Assembly: GCA_041394885.1 (NCBI GenBank)
Contig: JAWKHI010000001.1
Coordinates: 434,001-498,000 of the forward strand
DNA from: DSOI01 sp041394885
Lineage (GTDB): Bacteria > Acidobacteriota > Terriglobia > Bryobacterales > Bryobacteraceae
Length of the DNA: 64,000 nt
Direction of reading: 5' to 3'
Of the stretch, positions 52,001-59,351 are shown piece by piece. A program made the translations under genes and the position numbers. Within the stretch, counting starts at the first letter, position 1, and every line of letters starts with the position of its first letter. The notes under the pieces are model-generated. The model was not told the DNA's origin. It searched no databases and saw only the letters and a program-made list of their open reading frames with translations.

Positions 52001-52165
52001 GCGGGCTCCCGTGGCGACGTTCTCGATCGTGAGGGAGGCTTGCTGAAGGACGGCTCCGGTCTGGTCCCGGACGACGCCGGCGAGCTCGGCCGTGTTGATC
52101 TGTGCAGCAAGCGGTCCGGCAAGCAGGGGCAGGAACAGCGCATAGAGAAGACGGTTAGTTGGCAC
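49097..52165 (-). CDS. TonB-type outer-membrane receptor, Oar-like (1)
   Basis: 1022 residues. Signal peptide LLYALFLPLLAGPLAAQ; residues 25-105 a carboxypeptidase-regulatory-like domain (AELAGVVRDQTGAVLQQASLT); plug domain near 115-250 (RELPLNGRDFAQLAILEPG, SFLLDGADIND); then a 22-strand barrel ending in LGLKLIF, the usual C-terminal aromatic. Acidobacterial genomes carry many of these. I see no TonB box with certainty. It begins at GTG, overlapping the BNR gene by 11 bases, so the ligand is probably linked to that protein. Substrate unknown. Confidence 0.88.
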   Translation of the reverse strand: MPTNRLLYALFLPLLAGPLAAQINTAELAGVVRDQTGAVLQQASLTIENVATGARRETRTGDAGRYRFSRLTPGEYTLTASHDGFRLERRRGIVLTLGRVAAVDLTLSLGEVTAETVVTAGAPLVETEDTSLSGVMETRAIRELPLNGRDFAQLAILEPGVAPSRRSSDSGGPGAKLVIGGNRPSQNSFLLDGADINDANNNTPGSAAGVLLGVDTLQEFRVLTNAYSAVYGRSAGGVVSAITRSGTNTLHGSLFEFVRNSSFDARNFFDGGTQPPFRRNQFGVEVDGPIVRDRTFFLASYEGLRQRLGVTRRTVVPDANARRGIFPNAAPFAVNPAVPAYLDLVPLPNDRNFGDGTGEYSSSTSQSTGENFFAARVDHRFSDATSLFARYTRDKANVAVPDGIELVRADSLSNNQYFSTELTHLVNTNLLDTFRFSVNRSNSANDNTFLRTVDPSLSFFPGRPLGQISVTGFFAIGPSRFGPSFSDYALYQFTDDLAYARGRHSLKIGFDHRFYRLATSRPQSPFGFYQFNGLTNFLRAIPASVELTLPDSELNRNWRQSMTAAYFQDDIRLASSITLNLGLRYERVSVPDEADGLSSNFRDFLNDAATTVGPMFTNPSNRNFAPRAGIAWDPFGDGRTSIRSGFGIFFDPVWTDFYANAGNRLAPFYTLGSIRNPSFPRAEQLVGSPNFVLGRQDVLVFQPSNPYSMQYNFTVQRQIGPTGVFTASYAGQRGLHLVRFIDGNQATGVILSDGRKFFPAGSTTRNPNLTGVRYKVTDGQSVYNALQLSYAQRLARGLMLRVNYTFARNIDEGSITVTQGGDNDLPQDPDSRKAERGLSNYDVRNYFVTYWSYDAPDLPGPKWFGRGWQWNAITTVSSGNPFSVVVGFDRARARFQAGTSPQRPDLVAGRSTNPVLGGPDRYFDPSAFALPEPGFYGNLGRNTLIGPGLAMVDLSVNKKFPVTERVAIQFRAELFNAMNRSNFAIPSSRTVFSTAGPVGSAGRITSTLTAARQLQLGLKLIF

Positions 52166-53363
52166 GCCGGCCCCTCATCATCACTACGGATTTTCCTTCT
52201 TTTCCGGACTCGGTCCAGGCGATGAAGAGGCGTCCCGGGGATTCGAACGCGAAAGCGGGATAGACGACGCTCGCCTCTGCGTGACCTAGTTTCGCAAGGG
52301 GGGAGAGGGTACCTTGGGCGTCGAACTCGCGATAGTAGGCATCGAGGGGCCCCCATCCGTCGCCTTGGGTTGCATCGCGGGCCTGAAAGATCAGCGCAAT
52401 GCGGTCACCGGTGTTGGCAAGGACAGGGTGGTTGGGATCGAGGACGGATTCGCCGGAGACATCGGTGCGTTGGGAAAAGGTCGCGCCGCCGTCATCGGAC
52501 CAGGCCAGGTAGAGACGCGGCTGCTTATCGCGCACCGTGTACCAGGATATGAACAGACGCTCGCCGACGGTGGCCATGGCGCCGCCGGAATGGGGACAAC
52601 CGTTGATGGCCCATTGGTCTTCGGCCACGCGGGCGGATGCGCTCCAGGTAGCACCTTGGTCCGATGACGAAGCCACGAAAACGTCGCGCACGTTGCCATC
52701 GAGAACACCGCGCCATGCGACGTAGACTTTCCCTTTACTCGAGAAGGCGATGTTCGGACGGCAGCAGGGGCACACATCGAGCGCGATACGCACCGGGGGC
52801 GCGAAGGTGGCACCCTTATCGGTGGAACGCGCAATGTAGACCGCGGAGGTGCCGGGGCGTCCCTTGCCGCGCTCACGACCGTCGAGCCAGGCGACGTAGA
52901 TCGCGCCATTGGGCGCAACGTTCATAGTGAAGAAAGACTGGGAGGAGGGGCCCTCGGGATCCACGTCAATAGCGGGGACAAAGCTCTCTCCCCATCCGTT
53001 GGAGCGAGCGAAGCGGAGAACAGACTTATCCGGAGTGCGGCGGGATTGCCATGCCACGTAGAACTCGCCACGCGACCGAATCACCATCTGCGGACTGCTT
53101 TCCCCGTGGGAGGAAACTTCGTTTTCCACATCATTGACACGAACGGGATCCTCAAAGCTATCCCCTCCATCGAAAGACGTGTGCAGCCAGAGGTTCGACC
53201 CATCGACCTTGAGAAGGGAAACGGCGCCGGAAGCACGGACCGAGAGGACGGGGTCGCGTCCGGAAACCACGGTTCTGGGTTTTGATTCAAAAGTTACCGG
53301 CAGACCGGCAGCCCAAACGGCGATGGGCAAACAGACGGCCGCGCAGAGAGATCGATAGGACAT
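52155..53363 (-). CDS. Secreted BNR-repeat protein with CPCC motif
   Basis: 402 residues. Signal peptide near YRSLCAAVCLPIAVWAAG; then six-bladed sialidase-like repeats with Asp-box patterns (SFDGGDSFEDPV, STDKGATFAPPV, SSDQGATWSASA, SDDGGATFSQRT). Two unusual motifs, DVCPCCRPNI and NGCPHSGG, are conserved in a group of such proteins and look like a metal or disulfide site. Sialidase catalytic residues are not obvious, so an enzyme role is doubtful. AAGGAG stands 7 bases before the ATG at 53363. It sits between a Cys-rich protein and a TonB-type receptor. Confidence 0.75.
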   Translation of the reverse strand: MSYRSLCAAVCLPIAVWAAGLPVTFESKPRTVVSGRDPVLSVRASGAVSLLKVDGSNLWLHTSFDGGDSFEDPVRVNDVENEVSSHGESSPQMVIRSRGEFYVAWQSRRTPDKSVLRFARSNGWGESFVPAIDVDPEGPSSQSFFTMNVAPNGAIYVAWLDGRERGKGRPGTSAVYIARSTDKGATFAPPVRIALDVCPCCRPNIAFSSKGKVYVAWRGVLDGNVRDVFVASSSDQGATWSASARVAEDQWAINGCPHSGGAMATVGERLFISWYTVRDKQPRLYLAWSDDGGATFSQRTDVSGESVLDPNHPVLANTGDRIALIFQARDATQGDGWGPLDAYYREFDAQGTLSPLAKLGHAEASVVYPAFAFESPGRLFIAWTESGKEGKSVVMMRGRRAN

Positions 53364-53486
53364 ACGTCGCTCCTTAGTAGCTTGCGGGGACCAATTTTTC
53401 AGTCTGAATAGCGGCGTTGAGCACAGGGCCACCGCGCTGCGGGCCTGGCTGTCTTGCCGCATTCCAGACTCTGGACGAGGAATGAC

Positions 53487-53879
53487 CTAACGAGGAGGCG
53501 GACGCTGATGAAGTTGATGCGCGAGAGGGCGAGCCACTAAAGAGGGGCCGGAAACCCGATGCACTCCCAGCGTGGACTCAGCGGCGCTCCCGATTCGGGA
53601 TGGCGCCACGGGCGTGGCAACGATGGACCCGAAAGAAAGTACCGGAGGGACGCAAACTTCGCCACACGGGGGTTGCGGGGCAACCGAAGCCGCACCCGTG
53701 GGCTTCGTCTTCTTACAGCAGGAGTGTAATTTACCCCGGCGGCAGCAGGACATCCCGGACTGCTCCACGGTGAGATTCGGAAGCAGGGGAGCGGCCCAAG
53801 CGGAGCCCATGGAGACGGCCAACAACAACGCGCAGAACCGGCGCAGGGCCTGATTCCGGGGATTGCCGCTGGAAGTCAC
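53487..53879 (-). CDS. Small Cys-rich exported protein
   Basis: 130 residues. A signal peptide (RRFCALLLAVSMGSAWAAP) precedes GMSCCRRGKLHSCCKK, two CC pairs, and PCGEVCVP. These six cysteines with nearby His look like a metal site; copper or zinc is a guess. The C-terminal part is low in structure. It is upstream of the BNR and receptor genes, separated by 120 bases. The start is GTG at 53879, from a TATACT box 7 bases upstream. I cannot place it in a known family. Confidence 0.6.
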   Translation of the reverse strand: MTSSGNPRNQALRRFCALLLAVSMGSAWAAPLLPNLTVEQSGMSCCRRGKLHSCCKKTKPTGAASVAPQPPCGEVCVPPVLSFGSIVATPVAPSRIGSAAESTLGVHRVSGPSLVARPLAHQLHQRPPPR

Positions 53880-53886
53880 TATTGAC

Positions 53887-53894
53887 AGTATAAC
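53887..53894. promoter_or_regulatory. Overlapping divergent -10 boxes
   Basis: Plus strand TATAAC (53889-53894) ends 5 bases before the GTG at 53900. Minus strand TATACT (53892-53887) ends 7 bases before the GTG at 53879. The two boxes overlap by four bases, so the two promoters cannot be opened independently. -35 elements are weak on both sides. Confidence 0.45.
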
Positions 53895-53899
53895 GTCAC

Positions 53900-55132
53900 G
53901 TGCTAGACTTTGCGTACTTGTTTCTCACTGCGCTCAGATTTTCGTTTTGTTACGGCTCGTTCCTGGCTTTGTTGGCCGCTGAGGTTCACTACGATGTCAG
54001 ATTGATGGCCGATCCCGTTCAACAGCAAATGACGGCCACGGAGGTGATTACCGTCTCGCGGGAGCGTCCAGTGCGAAAGGGCGCCAACGTGTCGGTAAGC
54101 CGAAGCGACGTGGAGTTCCGCGGCGACACAGCTACGATACCGGCGGGCAAACCTGTCCGGATGGAGTACACGATTCGGTCCGGGCAGGGTTTCCGCTGGC
54201 TGGCCGATGGCTCGGGATTCTTCACGGCATTCCATTGCGAAGCGTGGATGATCTGCGACCCCGATCCGGGCGAGCGAGCGACGCTACGGTTAGAGGTGGC
54301 GGCACCTGTACGGACCGGGTGGACCGTCGCTGGTCCTGGGAACCTACGCGAACGGCGGCGTGCCGACGGGTACGACTATTTCGTATTCGAAGAGACCGTG
54401 CCGGCGCAGACCTACTTGTTCAGCTTCGGCGCTGCCGTCGTTACTAAGTTCGAGCGCGACGGGTTTGTGGTGTATGCGCGCGACAAGGATCAGGCGGCGG
54501 TTGTGGAGAAGACGCGCGATGCATGGACGTTCCTGCGAGCGAAAGCCGGAGCTGATTCAGGGCACCGTGTCTACGCGCAGGCGTTTCTTCCCAATACAAG
54601 ATTGGCGCAAGAGGCGTCTGGAATCGCCCTGATGGGCGAGGCGTACCGGGCGCGGCTGGCCGGCGAGGAAGACGATGTGGCGCTGATGGCTCACGAGGCG
54701 GCTCATCAGTGGTGGGGCGTGTTGGTGGGGATCCGGTCATGGTCCGACTTTTGGCTGAACGAGGGAATGGCGGAATTCTTCACGGCCGCGTATCTGGAGC
54801 ATCGGAAGGGCCGGCCGGCGTATGACCGGCATCTGGCAAGCCTGAAGGAACAGTTGGCTGCGATTCGGGACAAGGGCGCCGACCGGCCCTTGCACTGGAC
54901 GGGATGGACGACGGCCCGCGAGGCGCTGGGTCGACTGCCCTACGTGAAGGGAGCTGTCTTCCTCGACTTACTGCGCGGGCAGATGGGCGAGGATGCGTTT
55001 TGGCGCGGTATTGCGGAGTACACAACACGGCATGCGGGGAAGCTGGTGGAGTCTCGTGATTTCCAGGCGTCCATGGAAGCGGCCGCGAAGGGAAGCCTGA
55101 GTCAGTTATTCGATGATTGGGTTTATCGATAG
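53900..55132 (+). CDS. M1-type zinc metallopeptidase
   Basis: 410 residues. The motif HEAAHQWWG, 18 residues, then NEGMAE (HExxH-x18-E) is the M1 aminopeptidase zinc site, near residue 265. The usual GxMEN exopeptidase motif is replaced by SGIALMGEA, so the specificity may differ. A hydrophobic N-terminus (YLFLTALRFSFCYGSFLALLAAE) suggests export. The start is GTG 53900, placed by the -10 box; other codons nearby (TTG near 53918) are possible. It is at the head of a plus-strand transcript; the neighbours converge on it. Confidence 0.75.
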   Translation: MLDFAYLFLTALRFSFCYGSFLALLAAEVHYDVRLMADPVQQQMTATEVITVSRERPVRKGANVSVSRSDVEFRGDTATIPAGKPVRMEYTIRSGQGFRWLADGSGFFTAFHCEAWMICDPDPGERATLRLEVAAPVRTGWTVAGPGNLRERRRADGYDYFVFEETVPAQTYLFSFGAAVVTKFERDGFVVYARDKDQAAVVEKTRDAWTFLRAKAGADSGHRVYAQAFLPNTRLAQEASGIALMGEAYRARLAGEEDDVALMAHEAAHQWWGVLVGIRSWSDFWLNEGMAEFFTAAYLEHRKGRPAYDRHLASLKEQLAAIRDKGADRPLHWTGWTTAREALGRLPYVKGAVFLDLLRGQMGEDAFWRGIAEYTTRHAGKLVESRDFQASMEAAAKGSLSQLFDDWVYR

Positions 55133-56524
55133 GGTCGGCTGACCGTACACGGTGGGCCTTTCGTGCAAGGTGACACTGACATGCGTGCTTTCTCCCGCGA
55201 TGCGAAGAACGATAGCATGTGAGCCTGACGACAGGTCCGGAGTGGCCACGTTCACCTGATACAGGCCGATGGCTGCGGGGGCGGCTCCGGCGAACAAAAC
55301 AGGAACCGGCTGCCCGTCAACGAGGACGGTTACTTCGGCGGCGGTTCGCGACAAAACCGACGTCAGTGCGGGCGCGCCGAGAGGCACGCTGGGAGTTACT
55401 GCTCCGAGCCCGGTGCACCACAGCGTCCACACGGCAGCGTCCGCGGTGACAGCGAGAATACGCGGGAGCGACTCATGCACGGTGGAGAGAACTGCCGCAA
55501 GCTCGCGATTGCCGATGGAGATGGCAACGGGGACATCGTCTCCGATGCGAAGAGTCCACGGCGCCTGAAAATTGATTTGGGACGGGGAGGCGAAGAACAC
55601 CGGAGCGACGGAACCGCCGATGCGGATGGAGACGCCGGCCGACCGTGACGCCCATAGGACGGGATCGGCGACCATCGTGGCGCCGGGCGTGAGTTGTTCG
55701 CCGAATAACTCGTAGACGCCACCAGGGGCTATGTCCGGTAACGGGTGGATGCGAGGAATGGGCGCGGAGAGGCCACCTCGGGGACTGCAGTCAGCGGGTT
55801 CGAGATTAGTCAAATAGCGGAGCGCGCCTTCCAACATGATCTGGACCCGAGGGTCCTGCCAAGTCTGATCGAAATGACCGAGGGCGGTGTAGAAGACGCG
55901 TCCAGCGCCGAAATCGCGGCACCAAGCGAGGGCGAAATCTTCGTCGGTGCGATGCACGGCAGGGTCGCGGAGATCGACGCTGCGGGTGTCGAGGGTCATA
56001 AGGACGCGAACGCGGTCCCGCGAGAATTGCCGGTGCTGATAGAACTCCTCGAGCAGGGTGAAGCTGACCGGCAGCCCGCGCGTGGACGGGTGAGCGGGAT
56101 CCTCGATTTCGATGCGGGCCACGTGCGTCCACGGGTGGCCGTCGAAGTACGCGCCGATGAGGTCTCCGTATTCAGGCCAGGAGTAGAGAGTATCAGTAGC
56201 GGAGTGCGCGCCGCCGAAGCCTTTCCCTTGACGGACGAAATCGAGGAGATCGGCTTTCTGGGCGTTGTCGAGCGGCAGTTCGCCGCTCGTAAAAAAGAAG
56301 AGCGCGTCAAATTGCCGCAGGGCGTCGCGGCGAATGAAGGACAGATCCTCGGTGGCAGTGACTTCTATCCCGGCCCGGGCGCCGACTCGCTGCAGGGCGG
56401 CGCGCGCCACGGGGATGCTGTCGTGACGGAAACCAGCCGAGTGGCTGACGAACAAGACTCGCCGCGGCTGCGGCTGCGCCGTAGCAATAGACACGAGGAC
56501 GAACGCCGCGACCAGAAGCCGCAC
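55106..56524 (-). CDS. ThuA-like protein with Solibacter C-terminal domain
   Basis: 472 residues. Signal peptide (LLVAAFVLVSIATAQ); residues 22-245 a ThuA-type glutamine-amidotransferase-like domain (RRVLFVSHSAGFRHDSIPVA, GKGFGGAHSATDTLYSWPEY); residues 260-460 two beta units of the Solibacter type (TIGR03437), with APVFFASPSQINFQAPW and PAAIGLYQVNVATPD. ThuA proteins take part in trehalose and other sugar use. The C-terminal unit is common in acidobacterial secreted proteins and supports the identity of the organism. It overlaps the end of the M1 gene by about 27 bases on opposite strands. Confidence 0.82.
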   Translation of the reverse strand: MRLLVAAFVLVSIATAQPQPRRVLFVSHSAGFRHDSIPVARAALQRVGARAGIEVTATEDLSFIRRDALRQFDALFFFTSGELPLDNAQKADLLDFVRQGKGFGGAHSATDTLYSWPEYGDLIGAYFDGHPWTHVARIEIEDPAHPSTRGLPVSFTLLEEFYQHRQFSRDRVRVLMTLDTRSVDLRDPAVHRTDEDFALAWCRDFGAGRVFYTALGHFDQTWQDPRVQIMLEGALRYLTNLEPADCSPRGGLSAPIPRIHPLPDIAPGGVYELFGEQLTPGATMVADPVLWASRSAGVSIRIGGSVAPVFFASPSQINFQAPWTLRIGDDVPVAISIGNRELAAVLSTVHESLPRILAVTADAAVWTLWCTGLGAVTPSVPLGAPALTSVLSRTAAEVTVLVDGQPVPVLFAGAAPAAIGLYQVNVATPDLSSGSHAIVLRIAGESTHVSVTLHERPTVYGQPTLSINPIIE

Positions 56525-56530
56525 GTTTCA

Positions 56531-58390
56531 TTATCGCGAAAGGCGATCCACGAAACGACGGCGGGCGTCCCGGAACAGAGCGAGAACTTCGGCCTTCTGT
56601 TCCGGCTTAGAGAAGCGGCCGCGCGCGCCGACGCGTTGGCTGAGTTTGTCGATCCACGCGATCCAAAACTCAATGTCCTCGCGGATCCGAACCGGTTGAT
56701 CGCCGATGGAGACGTAAATAGGACTGGTGTGGGCGAACGCCGCGGTGTCGTTAAGGACGAGCCGGTGGGGCGGCCCTTGGACACGGGCGGCGATCCAGGC
56801 GCTGCGGTCCAGCGTGAGCTTGGCCGCAGCGGGACGGGCCACACCATTGACGATAAGTTCGGCGGCGCCCGTGGGGATTGCCGATTGGAGCCGCAGCCTC
56901 ACGTCGAGGGAATGCCTTCCGGCTGGCAAGCGGATCTCGGCGCCGGGCTTGTGTCCATTGACTTCAAGGAACAGCATGGGTCCATTGGTTGCAAAGGTGC
57001 GGCCGCGCTTGAAGGCATCGATCCAGGCATCGTAGCGGAGGGCTCCGCCGGTGTAGGCGTAGACGCGATGTCCACCGGGGGTGTAGTGATCGGCGACATT
57101 GGTGAACGAGTCCGTTCCGGCGGAGATACCGAGGCGGTATCCGGCATTGAGAATACGGTACCAATTCTCCATGGCGAACTCTTCCGGATTGTTACTCATC
57201 ACATCGAGCGCATCGATTTCCCCCAGGGCGACGTCAACGGGCAGTTCGCGGGCACTGAAGCCGTCGATCGTGGCGCTGTAACCGGGATGGGCGTAGGTGA
57301 CTGCCCCGCCCTGCGCGCGCGCAGCTTTCGCCTGAACATAGTTGGGAGGATAGTCGTCCGGATATGGAGTGTCGCGAAAACCGGTGTAGAGGGGCTCGAC
57401 GAGGCTTTTCAAACCAAAGAAGCACATGTGACCGTAGGAGCCGGAGTTCCGCATTTCCTCATTCCAGTAGATGAAATATGGGGGCTGACTGAGGCGGTGG
57501 GGGCGGCCCTCGAACAAATCCTTGTCATGGAGGAAATCCCCAGAAGAGTTGGCGACCATCATATTGGGGACGTGTAAGTCTTCGGCGAGGGTATAAGTGA
57601 GAACGTCTTGCGGAGTTATGTTCTGATGATGCGGAGCGGTGTAATTCGCGTGGATGTGGGCATCGCCGGAGTACCATCCGCCGGCGGCCATATCGATCCA
57701 ACGAGTAACCTCGAGATCGATGGTGGTTGGCTGGCGCAGGTCAATCTGGCGCTGTGAAAGGGTGTGCTCGATGCCGCGTGTCGCTTCAATGAGGGTTCCG
57801 CCAGCAGGCAAGTCGATTTCAAAGGATCCAGCCGCGTGGAAGTAGGGCTCGGCGGGCAGGGCGGCGTAGCGGTTGATGGCGCCCTCAGGCGCATAGGCGA
57901 GCCCGTCGGCGCCGGTAAGATAGACGCGGGCGGGGCGATCAAGATTCACTTTCAACCGCACGAGCGGGCGCACATCGAGGACGATGCCGCGGCCGGCGAC
58001 CTTGCGAGTGACCTTGCCCGGCGCCTTCTCAAGAATCCGATGGGCGCGGCCAGAGGAATCAATGAGGTTGAAGACACGTCCGGCGGCGATGACATAGCTC
58101 GAGGCGGCATCGAAGGGGAGTTTGGCGAAGTCGCGCTCGCGGAAAACGAAGCGGTCCCGCAGCGCCTGCAGGGCGGGCGCGTTGGCGCGGCGGCGCATAA
58201 GGATCCGGGCGGCGTCTCCGAAACCAAGGGGACCTTCGACATCCAACTGCTGCATGCCGTTGTGGTTGATCCAGAAAGTAAGGTCCTCTTGTCCGGGATT
58301 GGAAAGCGGAACCGCCCCCTGGCCACCGAGACGGTGCGCGGCAAGTGTGAGCAGCAAAGCGGCGACGACAATGGCGAGAGCACGAGTCAT
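56531..58390 (-). CDS. Secreted CehA/McbA-type metallohydrolase
   Basis: 619 residues. Signal peptide (ALAIVVAALLLTLAAHRLG). A C-terminal PHP-type metal hydrolase domain carries YSGDAHIHANYTAP, GAVTYAHPGYSAT, DALDVMSN and GISAGTDSF: His and Asp clusters for two or three metals. The N-terminal 230 residues are beta-rich, possibly substrate binding. CehA relatives cleave carbamate or phosphoester bonds; the substrate here is not known. It stands 6 bases from the ThuA gene and 6 from the sugar isomerase, same strand. Confidence 0.83.
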   Translation of the reverse strand: MTRALAIVVAALLLTLAAHRLGGQGAVPLSNPGQEDLTFWINHNGMQQLDVEGPLGFGDAARILMRRRANAPALQALRDRFVFRERDFAKLPFDAASSYVIAAGRVFNLIDSSGRAHRILEKAPGKVTRKVAGRGIVLDVRPLVRLKVNLDRPARVYLTGADGLAYAPEGAINRYAALPAEPYFHAAGSFEIDLPAGGTLIEATRGIEHTLSQRQIDLRQPTTIDLEVTRWIDMAAGGWYSGDAHIHANYTAPHHQNITPQDVLTYTLAEDLHVPNMMVANSSGDFLHDKDLFEGRPHRLSQPPYFIYWNEEMRNSGSYGHMCFFGLKSLVEPLYTGFRDTPYPDDYPPNYVQAKAARAQGGAVTYAHPGYSATIDGFSARELPVDVALGEIDALDVMSNNPEEFAMENWYRILNAGYRLGISAGTDSFTNVADHYTPGGHRVYAYTGGALRYDAWIDAFKRGRTFATNGPMLFLEVNGHKPGAEIRLPAGRHSLDVRLRLQSAIPTGAAELIVNGVARPAAAKLTLDRSAWIAARVQGPPHRLVLNDTAAFAHTSPIYVSIGDQPVRIREDIEFWIAWIDKLSQRVGARGRFSKPEQKAEVLALFRDARRRFVDRLSR

Positions 58391-58396
58391 TTCTAC

Positions 58397-59335
58397 TCAG
58401 CGATTCCTTTCCAGGATTTCGGTCAAGATTGGGGCGAGGTGACGGTAGCAGCGGCGGGCGGCGTCCACACCATCGTAGCCGGGGGCGCGCTGCAACTGAG
58501 CACTTACTTCGGGAACGATCCAGCCGCGATAGTTGTTGGCGGCAAGCAGGCGAAAGTACTCGTGGTAATCCGTGCGGCCGTCGCCGGGCAAAAGAAATCG
58601 AAACTTCGTAGCATCACCATCAGCATCCTTGACGTGTACGAAGACGGTGGACGCGGCAAGGTCAGCGATGGTGCGGGTAAGATCGAGCCCGATCAATTGA
58701 AAGTGGCTATAGTCATACGCGGCGCGAATCCAACGGGAGTTGACGCGCTGAAGCAGCCAAAGAAGGCGAGACGGTTGGTTGACGGCGCCCGCCACATGCG
58801 CTTTGATGGCGATAACGATGCGGAGGCGCGCAGCGGCCCGCGCCCAGTCTTCGAGGCGCTCGACCATGGTTTCACGCAGTTGCTCCCATTGGTCCGGCTT
58901 GCCGCCGAGGACGGTTTCAAGGAGCGGGGCGGTGCGCGGAGAAAGGTCGCGAAACAGACGGGCAGCCTCTTCAATGCGACGGAGATTCGCCGCGTGATCG
59001 TCCGGTGCAGCCACGAGCGAAAGCTGATCCATCATGGAGACCAGCTCGATACGCCGCCGGCGGAACTGATCGCGAAGCCGGCGCCTGGAAGAAGCCTCGA
59101 GGAGCTTGGGCTCGGCGGGCCAGCCGGGTTGGAGGCAGAGCTCGACGCCGGAATAGCCGATGTCGCGACACAGGTCGATCGACTCCGAGAGCGGCAGCTT
59201 GGGAAGAGCGTAGAGGCTGAATCCGAGCCGAAGGCGAGCCGGAGCGGCCAGTGCGGCCGAGGGCGGAACCGCCGATGATGCTATGCGCAGGAGCATCGCA
59301 CGGCGCGAGATTGGGATGCGTTGCATCGGGTTCAT
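58397..59335 (-). CDS. Tat-exported sugar isomerase/epimerase-like TIM barrel
   Basis: 312 residues. Leader: PISRRAMLLRIASSAVPPSA, a twin-arginine signal. The barrel is of the xylose-isomerase-like superfamily: LGFSLYALPKLPLSESIDLCRD, IGYSGVELCLQPG, AYDYSHFQLIG (metal Asp/His), FVHVKDADGD and WIVPEVSAQ (Glu). It is a distant relative of the one at 7879-8763 and has the same unusual export. AGGA precedes the ATG at 59335. It leads the three-gene run into the metallohydrolase and the ThuA gene, and diverges from the transporter with 16 bases between starts. Confidence 0.82.
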   Translation of the reverse strand: MNPMQRIPISRRAMLLRIASSAVPPSAALAAPARLRLGFSLYALPKLPLSESIDLCRDIGYSGVELCLQPGWPAEPKLLEASSRRRLRDQFRRRRIELVSMMDQLSLVAAPDDHAANLRRIEEAARLFRDLSPRTAPLLETVLGGKPDQWEQLRETMVERLEDWARAAARLRIVIAIKAHVAGAVNQPSRLLWLLQRVNSRWIRAAYDYSHFQLIGLDLTRTIADLAASTVFVHVKDADGDATKFRFLLPGDGRTDYHEYFRLLAANNYRGWIVPEVSAQLQRAPGYDGVDAARRCYRHLAPILTEILERNR

Positions 59336-59351
59336 GATATCCTGCCTGCTC

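Noticed and set aside
50894..52225. A 443-codon frame opposite the receptor gene
   Set aside because: It is antisense to the conserved plug and barrel sequence, and its residues are of low complexity.
52155..53363. Calling the BNR protein a sialidase
   Set aside because: Asp-box repeats alone do not show sialidase activity, and the Arg triad and Tyr/Glu pair were not seen.
55745..57577. A 610-codon open frame opposite the ThuA and CehA genes
   Set aside because: It crosses two well-supported genes on the other strand and has no recognisable motif.
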